Shown here: positions 24,098-33,615 of the stretch, one piece after another
Numbering within the stretch: the first letter of the stretch is position 1
How the letters are laid out: each line of letters begins with the position of its first letter
DNA from: Candidatus Woesearchaeota archaeon
GTDB lineage: Archaea; Nanobdellota; Nanobdellia; Woesearchaeales; JAFGLG01
DNA length: 64,000 nt
Assembly (NCBI GenBank): GCA_016928155.1
Contig: JAFGLG010000002.1
Location: forward strand, 16,412 to 80,411
Reading direction: 5' to 3'
Made by a program: the position numbers and the translations under genes
The notes under the pieces: model-generated
Told to the model about the DNA's origin: nothing
Database searches by the model: none
What the model saw: only the letters and a program-made list of their open reading frames with translations

Positions 24098-24151
24098 TAC
24101 AGATGACAAGAGCGATACAGATAACAAGATCGATACAGATGACAAGAATAA
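24098..24151. repeat. Three 18-bp tandem repeats at the start of the MinD-like gene
   Basis: The unit ACAGATGACAAGAGCGAT recurs three times with small changes (second copy ACAGATAACAAGATCGAT). It spans the region just before and across the candidate start codons of the first MinD-like gene, so three nested starts (24103, 24121 variant, 24139) encode repeated MTRxIQ. It may be replication slippage, and it may affect start choice. Confidence 0.6.
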
Positions 24152-24966
24152 TCGCAATCACTGGAGGGAAAGGAGGGACCGGGAAATCAACAGTGGCAAC
24201 ATCCCTAGCCTTCGAATTGTCAAAAGAGAAAAGAGTGCTCCTGGTGGATGCTGATGTCGACTGCCCCAATGACCATCTGCTCCTGAGCATAAAAAGAGAG
24301 CATCTGAAAACAGTCAGGCAGAGGATACCCAAGTTCAATCCTGACAGATGCACAAAGTGCGGAGCATGCGGAAAAGTCTGCAAGACAAATGCCATAATGT
24401 CGATAAAAGGAAAGAACCCCATATTCATGCCTGACCAATGCAATGGATGCGGAGCCTGCAAGATCATCTGCCCGTCAGGCGCAATCGAATGGGATTCCAA
24501 GGAGATAGGCAGGATATACTCCGGCAAAAAGGACAATCTTGATTTCCTGTCAGGAGAACTGAAGACAAACCAGCCCATCTCAGAATTCATAGTCAACAGC
24601 CTAAATGAGGAGATAGAAAAAAGAAAAGATGGATATGACTATATCATAATAGACACTGCCGCCGGCACACACTGCCCGGTCATAGCTGCTCTTGAAAATG
24701 CAGATTATGCATTCGCTGTGACAGAGCCGACCCCGCTCGGAGCGCACGATCTTGAGATAATCCTGCAGCTGCTGGCCAGGATGAACAAGAAAGGGGGGAT
24801 AATCCTGAACCGCTCTGACATCGGAGACAAAAAAATCATAGAATCCATGGCAAAAAAGCACAGCGCAGGGATAATATTTGAGATACCTTTCTCAAAAGAG
24901 ATAATAATCCAATATTCAAAAGGAGAGCCTGTCAACATCCCAAGAATATCGTCAATAATAAAATGA
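24139..24966 (+). CDS. MinD/Mrp-type ATPase with ferredoxin insert (first of two)
   Basis: With the ATG at 24139 the protein is 275 aa and starts MTRIIAITGGKGGTGKST, the deviant Walker A. Two 4Fe-4S motifs (CTKCGACGKVC and CNGCGACKIICPSGAI) are inserted at about 65-110. Walker B-like DYIIIDTAAG and the EPTPLGAHDLE loop follow. This P-loop/ferredoxin architecture is common next to NifX and DUF5320 genes; it probably loads or moves Fe-S or metal cofactors. The open frame extends 36 bases upstream through a tandem repeat. It overlaps its paralogue by 4 bases. Confidence 0.88.
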   Translation: MTRIIAITGGKGGTGKSTVATSLAFELSKEKRVLLVDADVDCPNDHLLLSIKREHLKTVRQRIPKFNPDRCTKCGACGKVCKTNAIMSIKGKNPIFMPDQCNGCGACKIICPSGAIEWDSKEIGRIYSGKKDNLDFLSGELKTNQPISEFIVNSLNEEIEKRKDGYDYIIIDTAAGTHCPVIAALENADYAFAVTEPTPLGAHDLEIILQLLARMNKKGGIILNRSDIGDKKIIESMAKKHSAGIIFEIPFSKEIIIQYSKGEPVNIPRISSIIK

Positions 24967-25856
24967 AATCAATAATAGTCTTATCAGGGAAAGGAGGTGT
25001 GGGAAAAAGCAGCATCGCTGCCTCATTAGCAATAGCTTTCTCTGAAGACAAGAGGATAGTGTGCGCAGACTGTGATGTCGATGCCTCAAACCTCTCTATC
25101 CTGTTCTCACTGCCGACAGAGAGATATGAAGAATGGACCCCTCTGTCCACCAACCAGATAGCCTCAATCGACAGGGATAAGTGCATAAGATGCGGAAAAT
25201 GCATCGCCACATGCTATTTCAAGGCACTGCGATCCGAAGACAATATCCCTAAACTGAATGAATTCGGTTGCGAGGGCTGCGGAGCATGCGAACTGATATG
25301 CCCAGCCAAGGCAATAACACTGAAAGATATCGATAATGCATACATCGGGTACTCAAGAACAGGCTATGGATTCAAGATCGCATCTGCACAGCTGCTTCCG
25401 GGCAATTCCGGCTCAGGGAAAGTGGTCTCAGAGGTCAGGAAGAAGGCAAAAGAGATAGAACCTGATGCAGAGCTGATGATAATAGATGCTGCAGCAGGGA
25501 TAGGATGCCCTGTCATAGCTTCTGTCACAGGGAATGACTATGCTTTATTGGTCACTGAACCAACACCCTCAGGATATGAGGATATGCTGAGAGCGCTTGA
25601 CATAGTGGACCATTTCAGGATCAAAAAAGGGATCATAATAAATAAATATGACCTGAACAAGGATTATTCTGCAAAGATAGAGCTTTTTGCGCAGGAGAAA
25701 AAAATCCCCATCATCCATAAGATACCTTTTGACAGGGCTTTTGTAGACGCGATGACCAATATGGTGCCGATAATCGATCATGACAAAGATTTCAGGAAAA
25801 TGTTCATGGATATGAAGAAAAAAATTGAAGCTGAGGTGATAGACAGTGAAAAATAA
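24963..25856 (+). CDS. MinD/Mrp-type ATPase with ferredoxin insert (second of two)
   Basis: This 297-aa paralogue of the preceding protein has SGKGGVGKSS (8-17), ferredoxin motifs CIRCGKCIATC and CEGCGACELICPAKAI, and LMIIDAAAGIGCPV. The pair may work as a heterodimer. It starts within the stop of the first copy (ATGA) and overlaps the GTG start of the thioredoxin-CcdA gene by 11 bases. Confidence 0.9.
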   Translation: MKSIIVLSGKGGVGKSSIAASLAIAFSEDKRIVCADCDVDASNLSILFSLPTERYEEWTPLSTNQIASIDRDKCIRCGKCIATCYFKALRSEDNIPKLNEFGCEGCGACELICPAKAITLKDIDNAYIGYSRTGYGFKIASAQLLPGNSGSGKVVSEVRKKAKEIEPDAELMIIDAAAGIGCPVIASVTGNDYALLVTEPTPSGYEDMLRALDIVDHFRIKKGIIINKYDLNKDYSAKIELFAQEKKIPIIHKIPFDRAFVDAMTNMVPIIDHDKDFRKMFMDMKKKIEAEVIDSEK

Positions 25857-27000
25857 AGTCATCATTTTGCTGTGCACAATGATTATATTACAATCCTTTC
25901 TCATATCAGCAGAAGGTGAGACTGCCAATGAAGTGCATCTGCACCTGTTCTACGGCCAGGGATGCCCGCACTGCTCACAACTGAGGATTTTCCTGAATGA
26001 TATACAGCCAAAATACCCATCTCTCACAATCCACGAACATGAGGTGTATTCAGACAATGAAGGGAGACTGCTATTTGAACAGATGTCCCATGATTTCAAT
26101 GTGTCGATAGAAGGTGTTCCGACTGTCTTTGTCGATGATAAGGTGATTGTCGGTTTCAGTAAGTCCATAGGAGAATCAATAGAAAGAGAGATAAAAAGAT
26201 GCCTTGAAATGGACTGTGGAGACCCGGAAAAAAAGCAGGGAAGCCCTGAAACAATAAAGATGATCGGAGAGAGCTCTCCTTCTGATAATCCAGAGAAAAA
26301 AGAATTTTCCCAGAAACTCACCATACCAATAGTAGTGGCAGCTGCTGCAGTGGATGCAATTAACCCATGCGCCTTTGCAGTGCTTATCATCCTCATGACA
26401 GCCGCCCTGTCGATAGCAAACAAGAAGAGGGCATTAAGATTCGGGCTGGCATTCACTGTATCTATCTACATATCATATTTCCTGATGGGACTGGGCCTGT
26501 TCTCAGCACTGCAAGCGACAGGCATAAGCCATGCATTCTACATATTTGTCAGCGTGCTTGCGGTCATTGTCGGATTATTGAACATCAAGGATTATTTCTG
26601 GTACGGCAAAGGATTCCTCATGGAAGTGCCGCTCAGCTGGAGACCGACCATGAAAAAAATCCTGAAAAGCACGACTTCCCCATTCGGCGCATTCATTGCC
26701 GGATTTGCAGTATCATTGTTCGAACTGCCATGCACAGGAGGGCCTTACATTGTGATTTTGGGGCTGTTGGCAAAGGAAGTGACACGGGAAACAGGGATAT
26801 TATACCTGCTTTTATACAATCTGGTGTTTGTATCTCCCCTGATAATCCTGTCAATCATATTATATAAGGGCTTATCAACTACAGAGAAACTTGAATCCAT
26901 AAGGCAGAATAAAATAAGACTGCTGCACCTGATTGCAGGAATCCTGATGCTGGGCATAGCAGTTGTGATGATCCTGTCAATCAGCTATGGATGGGTCTAA
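25846..27000 (+). CDS. Thioredoxin-like/CcdA (DsbD-type) fusion, membrane thiol transporter
   Basis: This 384-aa protein has a signal peptide (1-22), an extracytoplasmic thioredoxin-like domain with CPHC (about 39-42) and cis-Pro GVPTVF, then six or so membrane helices of the CcdA/DsbD type with the conserved Cys in NPCAFAV and LPCTGGP. It should carry electrons across the membrane to keep outside thiols reduced. It uses a GTG start overlapping the previous gene and closes the metal/Fe-S operon. Confidence 0.9.
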   Translation: MKNKVIILLCTMIILQSFLISAEGETANEVHLHLFYGQGCPHCSQLRIFLNDIQPKYPSLTIHEHEVYSDNEGRLLFEQMSHDFNVSIEGVPTVFVDDKVIVGFSKSIGESIEREIKRCLEMDCGDPEKKQGSPETIKMIGESSPSDNPEKKEFSQKLTIPIVVAAAAVDAINPCAFAVLIILMTAALSIANKKRALRFGLAFTVSIYISYFLMGLGLFSALQATGISHAFYIFVSVLAVIVGLLNIKDYFWYGKGFLMEVPLSWRPTMKKILKSTTSPFGAFIAGFAVSLFELPCTGGPYIVILGLLAKEVTRETGILYLLLYNLVFVSPLIILSIILYKGLSTTEKLESIRQNKIRLLHLIAGILMLGIAVVMILSISYGWV

Positions 27001-27087
27001 AAAAATTTCATTATTTATTGATTTTTTATTGATGAGAGATAATAAAAATAACAACAATAGATTGATTCATATGAATTTAAGCATATC

Positions 27088-28023
27088 CTAGAAATCTTTC
27101 AGAACATCAATCAAAGCATCCCTTTCTTCGATCCTTGACAGCCTATCCCTCAGCTTATTGCTGCCATCCAGGCCCTTTGTGAACCACATTGCATATTCCC
27201 TATAAGCCTTGATGCCAAAATCATATTTCTTCATAATACTGTAGAGCTCAAGGAGCATCTCCAGCTTCTGGGTTTTTTCAGGCTCAGGAAGAAGCTCTCC
27301 AGTGCTCAGATAATGATCTGTCCTCCTGAAGATGGACGGGTCCTTCATCGCAGCCCTGCCGATCATGATGAAATCGCAATTGGTTTGGTCTAACATGGCT
27401 TTTGCATCCTCTGGAGAGAAAACATCACCGTTGCCGATGACAGGTATTGAGATACTGTCCTTGACCTCCTTTATTACTGACCACTTCGCCTTCCCTGAAT
27501 AGCCCTGCTGCTGGGTCCTCGCATGGATGGTTATCGCAGAAGCGCCGGCTGACTCTATTATCCTGGCTGTCTTGACAGCCTGATTGTCAGAGATGCCAGA
27601 CCTAATCTTTGCAGTGACTGGGATCTTCACAGTGTCAACTAGTGTTTCAATTATCTCCTTGATCTTTGCAGGACGCTTTAGCAAGGCAGATCCTGCGCCG
27701 ATGTTGACAACAGAAGATGCAGGACATCCTAAGTTGAAATCCAATATATCACATTTCTTTTCAAGAATCAGAGCAGATGCTTTTATGTTATCAATCTTTG
27801 CAGCGAACATCTGCATTGCAACAGGCTTCTCCTGAGGGTCTGTTAGGATCATCTTCAGGGTTGCCTTGTTTGATCTCGCCAGGGCATTCGCATTCACCAT
27901 CTGATTGAAGACAAGGCCTGCGCCGTATCTCCTGCAAAGAAGCCTGAAAGGGAGCCAGCAGACATCAGCCATCGGAGCCAGGACAAGCTGGTTCGGAATC
28001 CTGACATTGCCTATGTTTTGCAT
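27088..28023 (-). CDS. dus: tRNA-dihydrouridine synthase
   Basis: This 311-aa flavoenzyme has the Dus signature: LAPMADVCWLPFRLLC at the start, NLGCPASSV with the catalytic Cys near residue 100, TAKIRSG, IHARTQQQGYSGKA and the FMN-phosphate loop GNGDVFSPEDA. It reduces uridine in tRNA loops. It is monocistronic and converges with the thioredoxin-CcdA operon. Confidence 0.93.
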   Translation of the reverse strand: MQNIGNVRIPNQLVLAPMADVCWLPFRLLCRRYGAGLVFNQMVNANALARSNKATLKMILTDPQEKPVAMQMFAAKIDNIKASALILEKKCDILDFNLGCPASSVVNIGAGSALLKRPAKIKEIIETLVDTVKIPVTAKIRSGISDNQAVKTARIIESAGASAITIHARTQQQGYSGKAKWSVIKEVKDSISIPVIGNGDVFSPEDAKAMLDQTNCDFIMIGRAAMKDPSIFRRTDHYLSTGELLPEPEKTQKLEMLLELYSIMKKYDFGIKAYREYAMWFTKGLDGSNKLRDRLSRIEERDALIDVLKDF

Positions 28024-28162
28024 GAAATCGGCTTAATCTATGGTCTTAATAAAGATTTCCGGGTGGAATTGCGAAAAATTTATATATGAAAACAAAATCC
28101 TTTAACATAAAGTATTATTATATAAGATAATATCATATAAAATCATATAAAAGTGAATTCAA

Positions 28163-28966
28163 ATGGATTACCAGCCGCCAAACTTCGTCCCATACAACAT
28201 ACAGGAAATGCTGAAAATCAGGACACTCGAAAATGTTAGGCTTTCAGAACCGCTGGCGCAGAGCCTCAACCATGGAAGGCAGGACTCATATGGAAAAAGA
28301 CTGATATACATATCCGGGCCCAATGGAGTCGGGAAGGATACGCTGCTTGACATCGCACTTGATATTCTTGCCGAAAAAGGGATAGAGAGCATATCAAGAT
28401 TCCCCAGGACAACAACGAGGCCCAGGAGAAAAGCTGAAAGGGATGGGATAGACTATTTCTTCCAGAGCGAAGAGGAGATGCTCGACGGGTGGAGAAGATA
28501 CATAGCGATGACAAGATATCCGGCAAACCAATGCCTGTACGGCATCGACGGAGCAAAGATGGGGGATGCACTGCAGGGAGGCAGGCATGTAGTCATGGTT
28601 GCAGGGATTGATTTCGCGCCTGTGCTGAAGAAATTCTTCCCTGAATCCACATCAATCTACATACTGCCGCCGTCAGCAGAAGAGCTCGAGAGAAGGCTGA
28701 GCGAGAGGGAATCTGACTCAGAAGAGCTTAGGGAAAGATTCAGGGTCGGCGAAGAAGAGATCATATCAGTATTCGGCTCGCTCTACGGAAGAAGATGCTA
28801 CTTCAACAATGCGATAGATGCGGCAATAAACAATGATGATCTGCAAAAGTCTTCGCTTCAGCTTGCTGAGATGATAGAGAAGGCCATGGATGGAGTGAGA
28901 CCAGACCCGAGTGACAGGCTGGAAAGGCTCAGGGCAGAATTCCACAGGGTGATGGACGCAAGATGA
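28163..28966 (+). CDS. Guanylate kinase-like P-loop kinase
   Basis: This 267-aa protein has the P-loop SGPNGVGKDT (about 52-61), then RFPRTTTRPRRKAERDGIDYFF, which matches the guanylate-kinase GMP-binding segment (S/P-RTTTRxxRxxE-dGxdYfF), and a lid-like LSERESDSEELRERF. The N-terminal 45 residues are extra. Guanylate kinase of this type is rare in archaea, so either acquired GMP kinase or a related kinase with a different substrate is possible. Confidence 0.75.
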   Translation: MDYQPPNFVPYNIQEMLKIRTLENVRLSEPLAQSLNHGRQDSYGKRLIYISGPNGVGKDTLLDIALDILAEKGIESISRFPRTTTRPRRKAERDGIDYFFQSEEEMLDGWRRYIAMTRYPANQCLYGIDGAKMGDALQGGRHVVMVAGIDFAPVLKKFFPESTSIYILPPSAEELERRLSERESDSEELRERFRVGEEEIISVFGSLYGRRCYFNNAIDAAINNDDLQKSSLQLAEMIEKAMDGVRPDPSDRLERLRAEFHRVMDAR

Positions 28967-29061
28967 AACACTGCCTGAAGAAAAAAGACTGGAAGCAGAG
29001 ACTTCCACAACCATTATCAGGATCCCAAGGATAAAACATATAAGCAAAGGAATGATACACC

Positions 29062-29601
29062 ATGATCATGGCACATGATGAAAAGGTCGATATAGTGGAC
29101 AGCGAAGACAGAGTGATAGGCGAGGACACAAAAGAGAGATGCCACCTATCAGGGAAAAGGCACAGATGCGCGGCCATATACGTGATGAACGAAGGCAAGC
29201 TGTTCCTGCAGATACGCGCAGACCACAAGAAAGTGGAGCCTGGCAAGATGGACCATTCAGCAGCAGGGCATGTCAAGAAAGGGGAGAATTATGAAGACGC
29301 AGCTGTAAGAGAGCTTGAAGAGGAACTAGGGATAAAGACAAACCTCACATTCCTGGGAAAAGCCGCAGAGAACAAGACCCACACTGATGGGAGGGACATA
29401 AAACACATCTTCCAGATGTACATAGCAGAGCACGACGGTGCCATAAAGCTAAACAAGGACGAGCTCAAGGGCATTGCGCTTATAGAACCTGAAGAGATAG
29501 AAAAAATGATAAAAGAGAAACCTTCACAGTTCGCCCAAGGATTCCTAGAGACATTCCCCACATTCATCGAATGGTACAGGGAATTCGGGAATCTGCCCTA
29601 A
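29062..29601 (+). CDS. NUDIX hydrolase/IPP-isomerase-like protein
   Basis: This 179-aa protein starts like type 1 isopentenyl-diphosphate isomerases and YfcD-like NUDIX proteins (EKVDIVDSEDRVIGEDTKERCHLSGKRHRCAAIYV) and has the NUDIX box GHVKKGENYEDAAVRELEEELGI at about 73-95. IPP isomerase activity would serve archaeal lipid synthesis; a housekeeping nucleotide hydrolase is the alternative. ATG at 29068 is a second possible start. It overlaps the end of the asparagine synthetase gene by 4 bases. Confidence 0.8.
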   Translation: MIMAHDEKVDIVDSEDRVIGEDTKERCHLSGKRHRCAAIYVMNEGKLFLQIRADHKKVEPGKMDHSAAGHVKKGENYEDAAVRELEEELGIKTNLTFLGKAAENKTHTDGRDIKHIFQMYIAEHDGAIKLNKDELKGIALIEPEEIEKMIKEKPSQFAQGFLETFPTFIEWYREFGNLP

Positions 29602-30605
29602 AACAAGGTGGCCCTGTTCAGGGGGAATGCAGTAGACTTCCTGATATCCTTCTGCTGGAGTATGGATTGCGTGACCCTGCTTATGCCTATCCCGCAGCCT
29701 GCATGGGGTATGGGGTGCTCCTTGATAATCTTCATATACCAGTCAAATCTCCTGAGAGCCTCAGAGTGGAGCTCTTTATCAGAGAAGGCGCTGAAACCAT
29801 ACTCTTCCTTGATCGCTTCCTTCAACAATCTCAGCATATCTGAGCTCTCCAGCCTCTCAACCAGCCTTCCATGGCTCTCCTCGCGTTCTGCTGCACCGAC
29901 AGCCTCACCGCTAAAGGGCATGAGAAGATCCATGCTGTTGACAACAGAACCATCATCCCTGTTGACCTTCATATTGAAGAACTTTATCTCCTTAGGATAA
30001 TGAGTGATGAACAGAGGCCTACCCCCATTGAGCGCAACAAGCTCCTGCTCATGAGCAGCTTTCAGATCATCTCCGAACTTAAGCCCATGATGAGACAACA
30101 GCTTGATGGCATTGGAATAAGTGATGCTGTTATAGGGAGGCCTTAGGACATCCAGATCCGGGGATTCAATAAGCATATTCAGCTCTTCCTCACAATTCTG
30201 CTCGACATAATCAATCATCGCACCGAAGATATTGGAGATCTCTCCCTGAAGCTGCAGGAGATCCATATCAGCGACCTCAATCTCAAACAATGGGAACTCT
30301 ATGAGATGCCTCTCATCAGCCTTGAGCTCCTTCCTAAAGCTCGGGCCGCAGCAGAAGGTCTTCCTATACACATGCATGAATGCCTCCAACATCAGCTGGC
30401 CAGTCTGGTTCAGGTAAGCTGCCTGAGAAAACAGGTCTGTCCTGAACAAGGTGCTGAAGTTCTCGCAAGCACCAGTGGCCTTTGTCAGGTGAGGTATCAG
30501 GATCAGCTGATACCCGCTCTTCATGCAATAATCTGTCGCTGCTGTGACCAACCCAGCCTCAAGCTTCGCCACCAAAGCGGTCTCACTACTCAAAATCTGC
30601 TCCAT
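29598..30605 (-). CDS. asnA: Archaeal-type asparagine synthetase A (AsnRS paralogue)
   Basis: This 335-aa protein is a class II aminoacyl-tRNA synthetase catalytic core without an anticodon-binding domain. Motif 2 is FRKELKADERHLIEFPLFEIE and motif 3 HAGCGIGISRVTQ. That architecture corresponds to the archaeal aspartate-ammonia ligase related to AsnRS/AspRS. It would make asparagine from aspartate, ammonia and ATP. A GGAGGTGGAAG ribosome site precedes the ATG. A truncated AsnRS with another role cannot be excluded. Confidence 0.82.
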   Translation of the reverse strand: MEQILSSETALVAKLEAGLVTAATDYCMKSGYQLILIPHLTKATGACENFSTLFRTDLFSQAAYLNQTGQLMLEAFMHVYRKTFCCGPSFRKELKADERHLIEFPLFEIEVADMDLLQLQGEISNIFGAMIDYVEQNCEEELNMLIESPDLDVLRPPYNSITYSNAIKLLSHHGLKFGDDLKAAHEQELVALNGGRPLFITHYPKEIKFFNMKVNRDDGSVVNSMDLLMPFSGEAVGAAEREESHGRLVERLESSDMLRLLKEAIKEEYGFSAFSDKELHSEALRRFDWYMKIIKEHPIPHAGCGIGISRVTQSILQQKDIRKSTAFPLNRATLF

Positions 30606-30820
30606 TCTTCCACCTCCGAGCCCTAGCTAGAATGCAATGACTCTATCTAGAACCTGCCAGCGTACCGGCCAATTACAAATACAAATGAACATGAAAAAAT
30701 CTACAGGGAATGAAATAGAATGTTTTGACGACGACAGAATTGAGGTATTTTCCTAGATTTTTCATCTAGAAAACTTACAGAATCAGGGTGATATAAATAA
30801 TTATCGGTTGCATGGGGCAG
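30606..30820. other. Spacer with a hairpin near DUF2179 gene end
   Basis: A hairpin (TTTTCCTAGA...TCTAGAAAA, about 30749-30775) follows the DUF2179 gene on the minus strand and may be its terminator. The rest shows no ORF or RNA that I can support. Confidence 0.35.
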
Positions 30821-31411
30821 TCACTTCACCAATTTCTTCATCCTGGACAGGAAAGAGCTGTCCCTCTGATGGGATTCAGAGACATCACCATCAAAAGAGA
30901 ACCTCACATCCTCTATTGAACAGAAAGCATTTGGGTTATATTCATTGACAAGATCAAGCACCTTCTTGGTGTCATGGCGGTTTATGATTGTGAAGATTAT
31001 CTTCACCTTGTCATCAGGACCATCAGCGCCGATCGTGGTAAAGGTGTATCTTTTGCTTTTCAGGGCATCCAATAGCTGGACTGCATCCCTGCCTGTTATT
31101 ATCCTGATAATGACCTTGCCCATAGAGATCCTCTCCTCTATCACCATGCCGACATAGGTCCCGGCTGCAAAACCCAGCCCATAAGCCAGGAAGCAGAAAA
31201 CATTGGAGAGATTAAGAAGTATCTGCCTGATAGCTAAAAGCCAAATCAGCACTTCAAAGAAACCCATGACAGGAGCCAGATACTTGAAGCCCCTGGAGAT
31301 GAATATGACACGAATAGTGCCAATGCTGACATCAACAACCCTTGCACAGAATATCAAGACAGGTATGATGAAATAAGCATACAGATTCGAATCAAAAAAA
31401 GCAAGCGCCAT
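30821..31411 (-). CDS. DUF2179/DUF5698-family membrane protein
   Basis: This 196-aa protein has three N-terminal membrane helices (ARVVDVSIGTIRVIFISRG is typical of the family) followed by a DUF2179 domain (RIITGRDAVQLLDALKSKRYTFTTIGADG) and a basic tail. The family is widespread, of unknown function, and possibly a sensor. A TATA-like TTATAAATTG lies upstream on the minus strand. Confidence 0.85.
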   Translation of the reverse strand: MALAFFDSNLYAYFIIPVLIFCARVVDVSIGTIRVIFISRGFKYLAPVMGFFEVLIWLLAIRQILLNLSNVFCFLAYGLGFAAGTYVGMVIEERISMGKVIIRIITGRDAVQLLDALKSKRYTFTTIGADGPDDKVKIIFTIINRHDTKKVLDLVNEYNPNAFCSIEDVRFSFDGDVSESHQRDSSFLSRMKKLVK

Positions 31412-31574
31412 GCACCATGAATATTTTTATCAATTTATAAAATTATTGGTTGGTATATGCAAAATCCAAAGAAACAGGCTATACAAGCCAGAATGCCAGA
31501 ATGCCAGAAAATGACGGAGCAATTCCGGATTTATCCTGTGAAAACATATTAAGCATCAGTATCATCAATATCTC

Positions 31575-32774
31575 ATGATTATAGAAATAATAATCGCAGT
31601 AATCATCGGGATCGGCGCAGGCATATTCACAGGCCTGTCCCCTGGAATCCACATAAATCTCGTCTCTGTACTGCTGCTCAGCCTAAGCCCGCTGCTGCTG
31701 CAATTCACAACACCGCTCATACTTGCATGCTTCATAATATCAATGTCTGTCACACAGACATTCATAGATCCTATACCAGCAACATTCTTAGGGGCGCCGG
31801 AATCAGAGAGTGCACTGGGAGTGCTTCCAGGCCACAGGTACCTGCTGAAAGGCATGGGCTATACTGCAGTCAAGCTGACAGTGATAGGAAGCATCGGGGC
31901 AATGATACTGAGCATAATCATGTTCCCATTCCTCATACCATTTGTGAAGCACATATATCCGATATTGCAGGGATACATGGGATACATACTGCTTGGGGTC
32001 GTGATATTCATGATCCTCAGGGAGAAGAAAAAGATGTGGGCCATCATAATATTCGGGCTTTCAGGGATTCTCGGGCTCATAGTGATGAACTACAGCTTCA
32101 AGGACCCCTTATTCCCACTATTCTCAGGATTGTATGGGATAAGCACACTACTGATCTCGCTGAATGAGAATGAGAAGATACCAAAACAGAAAGATAAACA
32201 GGAGCTGAAGCTTGATACATGGCAGACGACAAAAGCGCTTCTCTCAGGCCAGTTCTCTGGATTCATAACAGCAGTCTTCCCGGGATTAGGGGCAGCGACA
32301 GCAGCTGTGATAAGCATGCAGATAACAAGAAAACTCGGGGACCAGGGATTCATGATACTCATCGGGAGCATAAGCACTGTCAATTTCGTGCTATCGCTTG
32401 TGGCATTCTATGCCATAGACAAGGCAAGGAACGGAAGCATAATAGCGGTGCAGAAGCTGATGCCGGAGATAAGCATACCAATAATCATCGTCTATCTGTG
32501 CTGCGGACTGATTGCCGGGAGCATATCTGTATATCTGTGCCTGAAGATAACAAGATGGTTCTCTACAGCAATAACAAAAGTCAACTATAGGGCTGTGGTG
32601 CTAGGAGTCATAGGACTGATAATAATACTTGTCTGTGTGCTGACAAGATGGCAGGGACTGCTGATATTATTTGTGGGAACATGCATCGGGCTGATACCTG
32701 CTATAGTCAAGACGAGCAGGACACATGCAATGGGATCATTGCTATTGCCTGTGATGTGCTATTTCTTACTTTGA
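31575..32774 (+). CDS. TctA/DUF112-like membrane permease
   Basis: This 399-aa protein has about ten hydrophobic segments. GIGAGIFTGLSPGIHINL near the N-terminus and FSGFITAVFPGLGAATAAVIS near residue 225 are the paired Gly/Pro-rich motifs of the tripartite tricarboxylate transporter TctA fold. No TctB or TctC partner is adjacent; archaeal DUF112 proteins work alone. The substrate is unknown. It overlaps the convergent purO-like gene by 9 bases. Confidence 0.85.
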   Translation: MIIEIIIAVIIGIGAGIFTGLSPGIHINLVSVLLLSLSPLLLQFTTPLILACFIISMSVTQTFIDPIPATFLGAPESESALGVLPGHRYLLKGMGYTAVKLTVIGSIGAMILSIIMFPFLIPFVKHIYPILQGYMGYILLGVVIFMILREKKKMWAIIIFGLSGILGLIVMNYSFKDPLFPLFSGLYGISTLLISLNENEKIPKQKDKQELKLDTWQTTKALLSGQFSGFITAVFPGLGAATAAVISMQITRKLGDQGFMILIGSISTVNFVLSLVAFYAIDKARNGSIIAVQKLMPEISIPIIIVYLCCGLIAGSISVYLCLKITRWFSTAITKVNYRAVVLGVIGLIIILVCVLTRWQGLLILFVGTCIGLIPAIVKTSRTHAMGSLLLPVMCYFLL

Positions 32775-33599
32775 AGCAACTTTCCCCTCAAGATCCATCC
32801 TGTTGGTTATACTAACGTCAAGCAACATGGATCCTGGATTATAACAGACCACAGCCAAGCCACCCCTTACATCCTTGTCTCCGTCTTTGGGCGCAAGCTG
32901 ATGCCAGATCTCGCCTGAGATGCTGGCTGCATCATGAGCACCAACCCTCACATCCAATGGATCACCTTCAAATGGAGGAGTGTCATCCATATGGCCTTGA
33001 TAGGTTGATATGAACTTTCCGTCGCCAGGCATCAAGTCTGCAAATGGGAAATGCCACATCTGGGAAACAGGCTCTCCATTCTCTCCCTTCTTAATAATAT
33101 GCATCGCAAAACCATATGGCTGCACAACAGCGCTGATCCTTGCAGTGTTTATGGGGGCATCTGGCTCATAAGATGTCATATCAATCCATCCAAACTTAGG
33201 ATCATGGACATAGAATGGATCCCTGAATGACTCTCTCAGAATATCAGCTGGGTTGGATTCGGAATTGAAACCATGCTTCATCGTCGCAGTGTACATGCAG
33301 TTTGTCTGGAAACCATTGCTGACAAGCAAAGTCCTGCCAACCTGTGCAACTGCCGGATATAATAATAGCGCAGGATTGCCCTGCTCATAAGCCTTGCTGC
33401 TCGTCGGCGCAGTCCTTATGACGCCATGCTCATCCATCGGTGGAAACTCTCTTGCCCTGCTGCCTGGGCTCCTGCCCTCGAAACTATATGCAATAAATAC
33501 CTTATCCGGATCTGATATCAGAGGGTCATCTTGAACCCTGCCCACTGTTATATGCCTGCCCCTATAAGGCCTGTCTGCAACCTGTTGAAAACCATCCAT
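32766..33599 (-). CDS. IMP cyclohydrolase-like protein (PurO family, extended)
   Basis: The chosen ATG, after GGAGGT, gives 277 aa. The segment YRGRHITVGRVQDD...VFIAYSFEGRSPGSRARE resembles the start of PurO-type IMP cyclohydrolases, and the SNGFQTNCMY loop also fits. It is longer than typical archaeal PurO (about 200 aa). PurO would close the purine ring of FAICAR to IMP. It is the last gene of the purine run and complements the separate PurH transformylase, which lacks a cyclohydrolase domain. This supports the assignment by context. Confidence 0.75.
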   Translation of the reverse strand: MDGFQQVADRPYRGRHITVGRVQDDPLISDPDKVFIAYSFEGRSPGSRAREFPPMDEHGVIRTAPTSSKAYEQGNPALLLYPAVAQVGRTLLVSNGFQTNCMYTATMKHGFNSESNPADILRESFRDPFYVHDPKFGWIDMTSYEPDAPINTARISAVVQPYGFAMHIIKKGENGEPVSQMWHFPFADLMPGDGKFISTYQGHMDDTPPFEGDPLDVRVGAHDAASISGEIWHQLAPKDGDKDVRGGLAVVCYNPGSMLLDVSITNRMDLEGKVASK

Positions 33600-33615
33600 T
33601 TTAGTTACCTCCACC

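Noticed and set aside
31488..31517. CCAGAATG triplet repeat upstream of the TctA-like gene
   Set aside because: Three imperfect 9-bp units with no neighbouring signal; too weak to assign a role.
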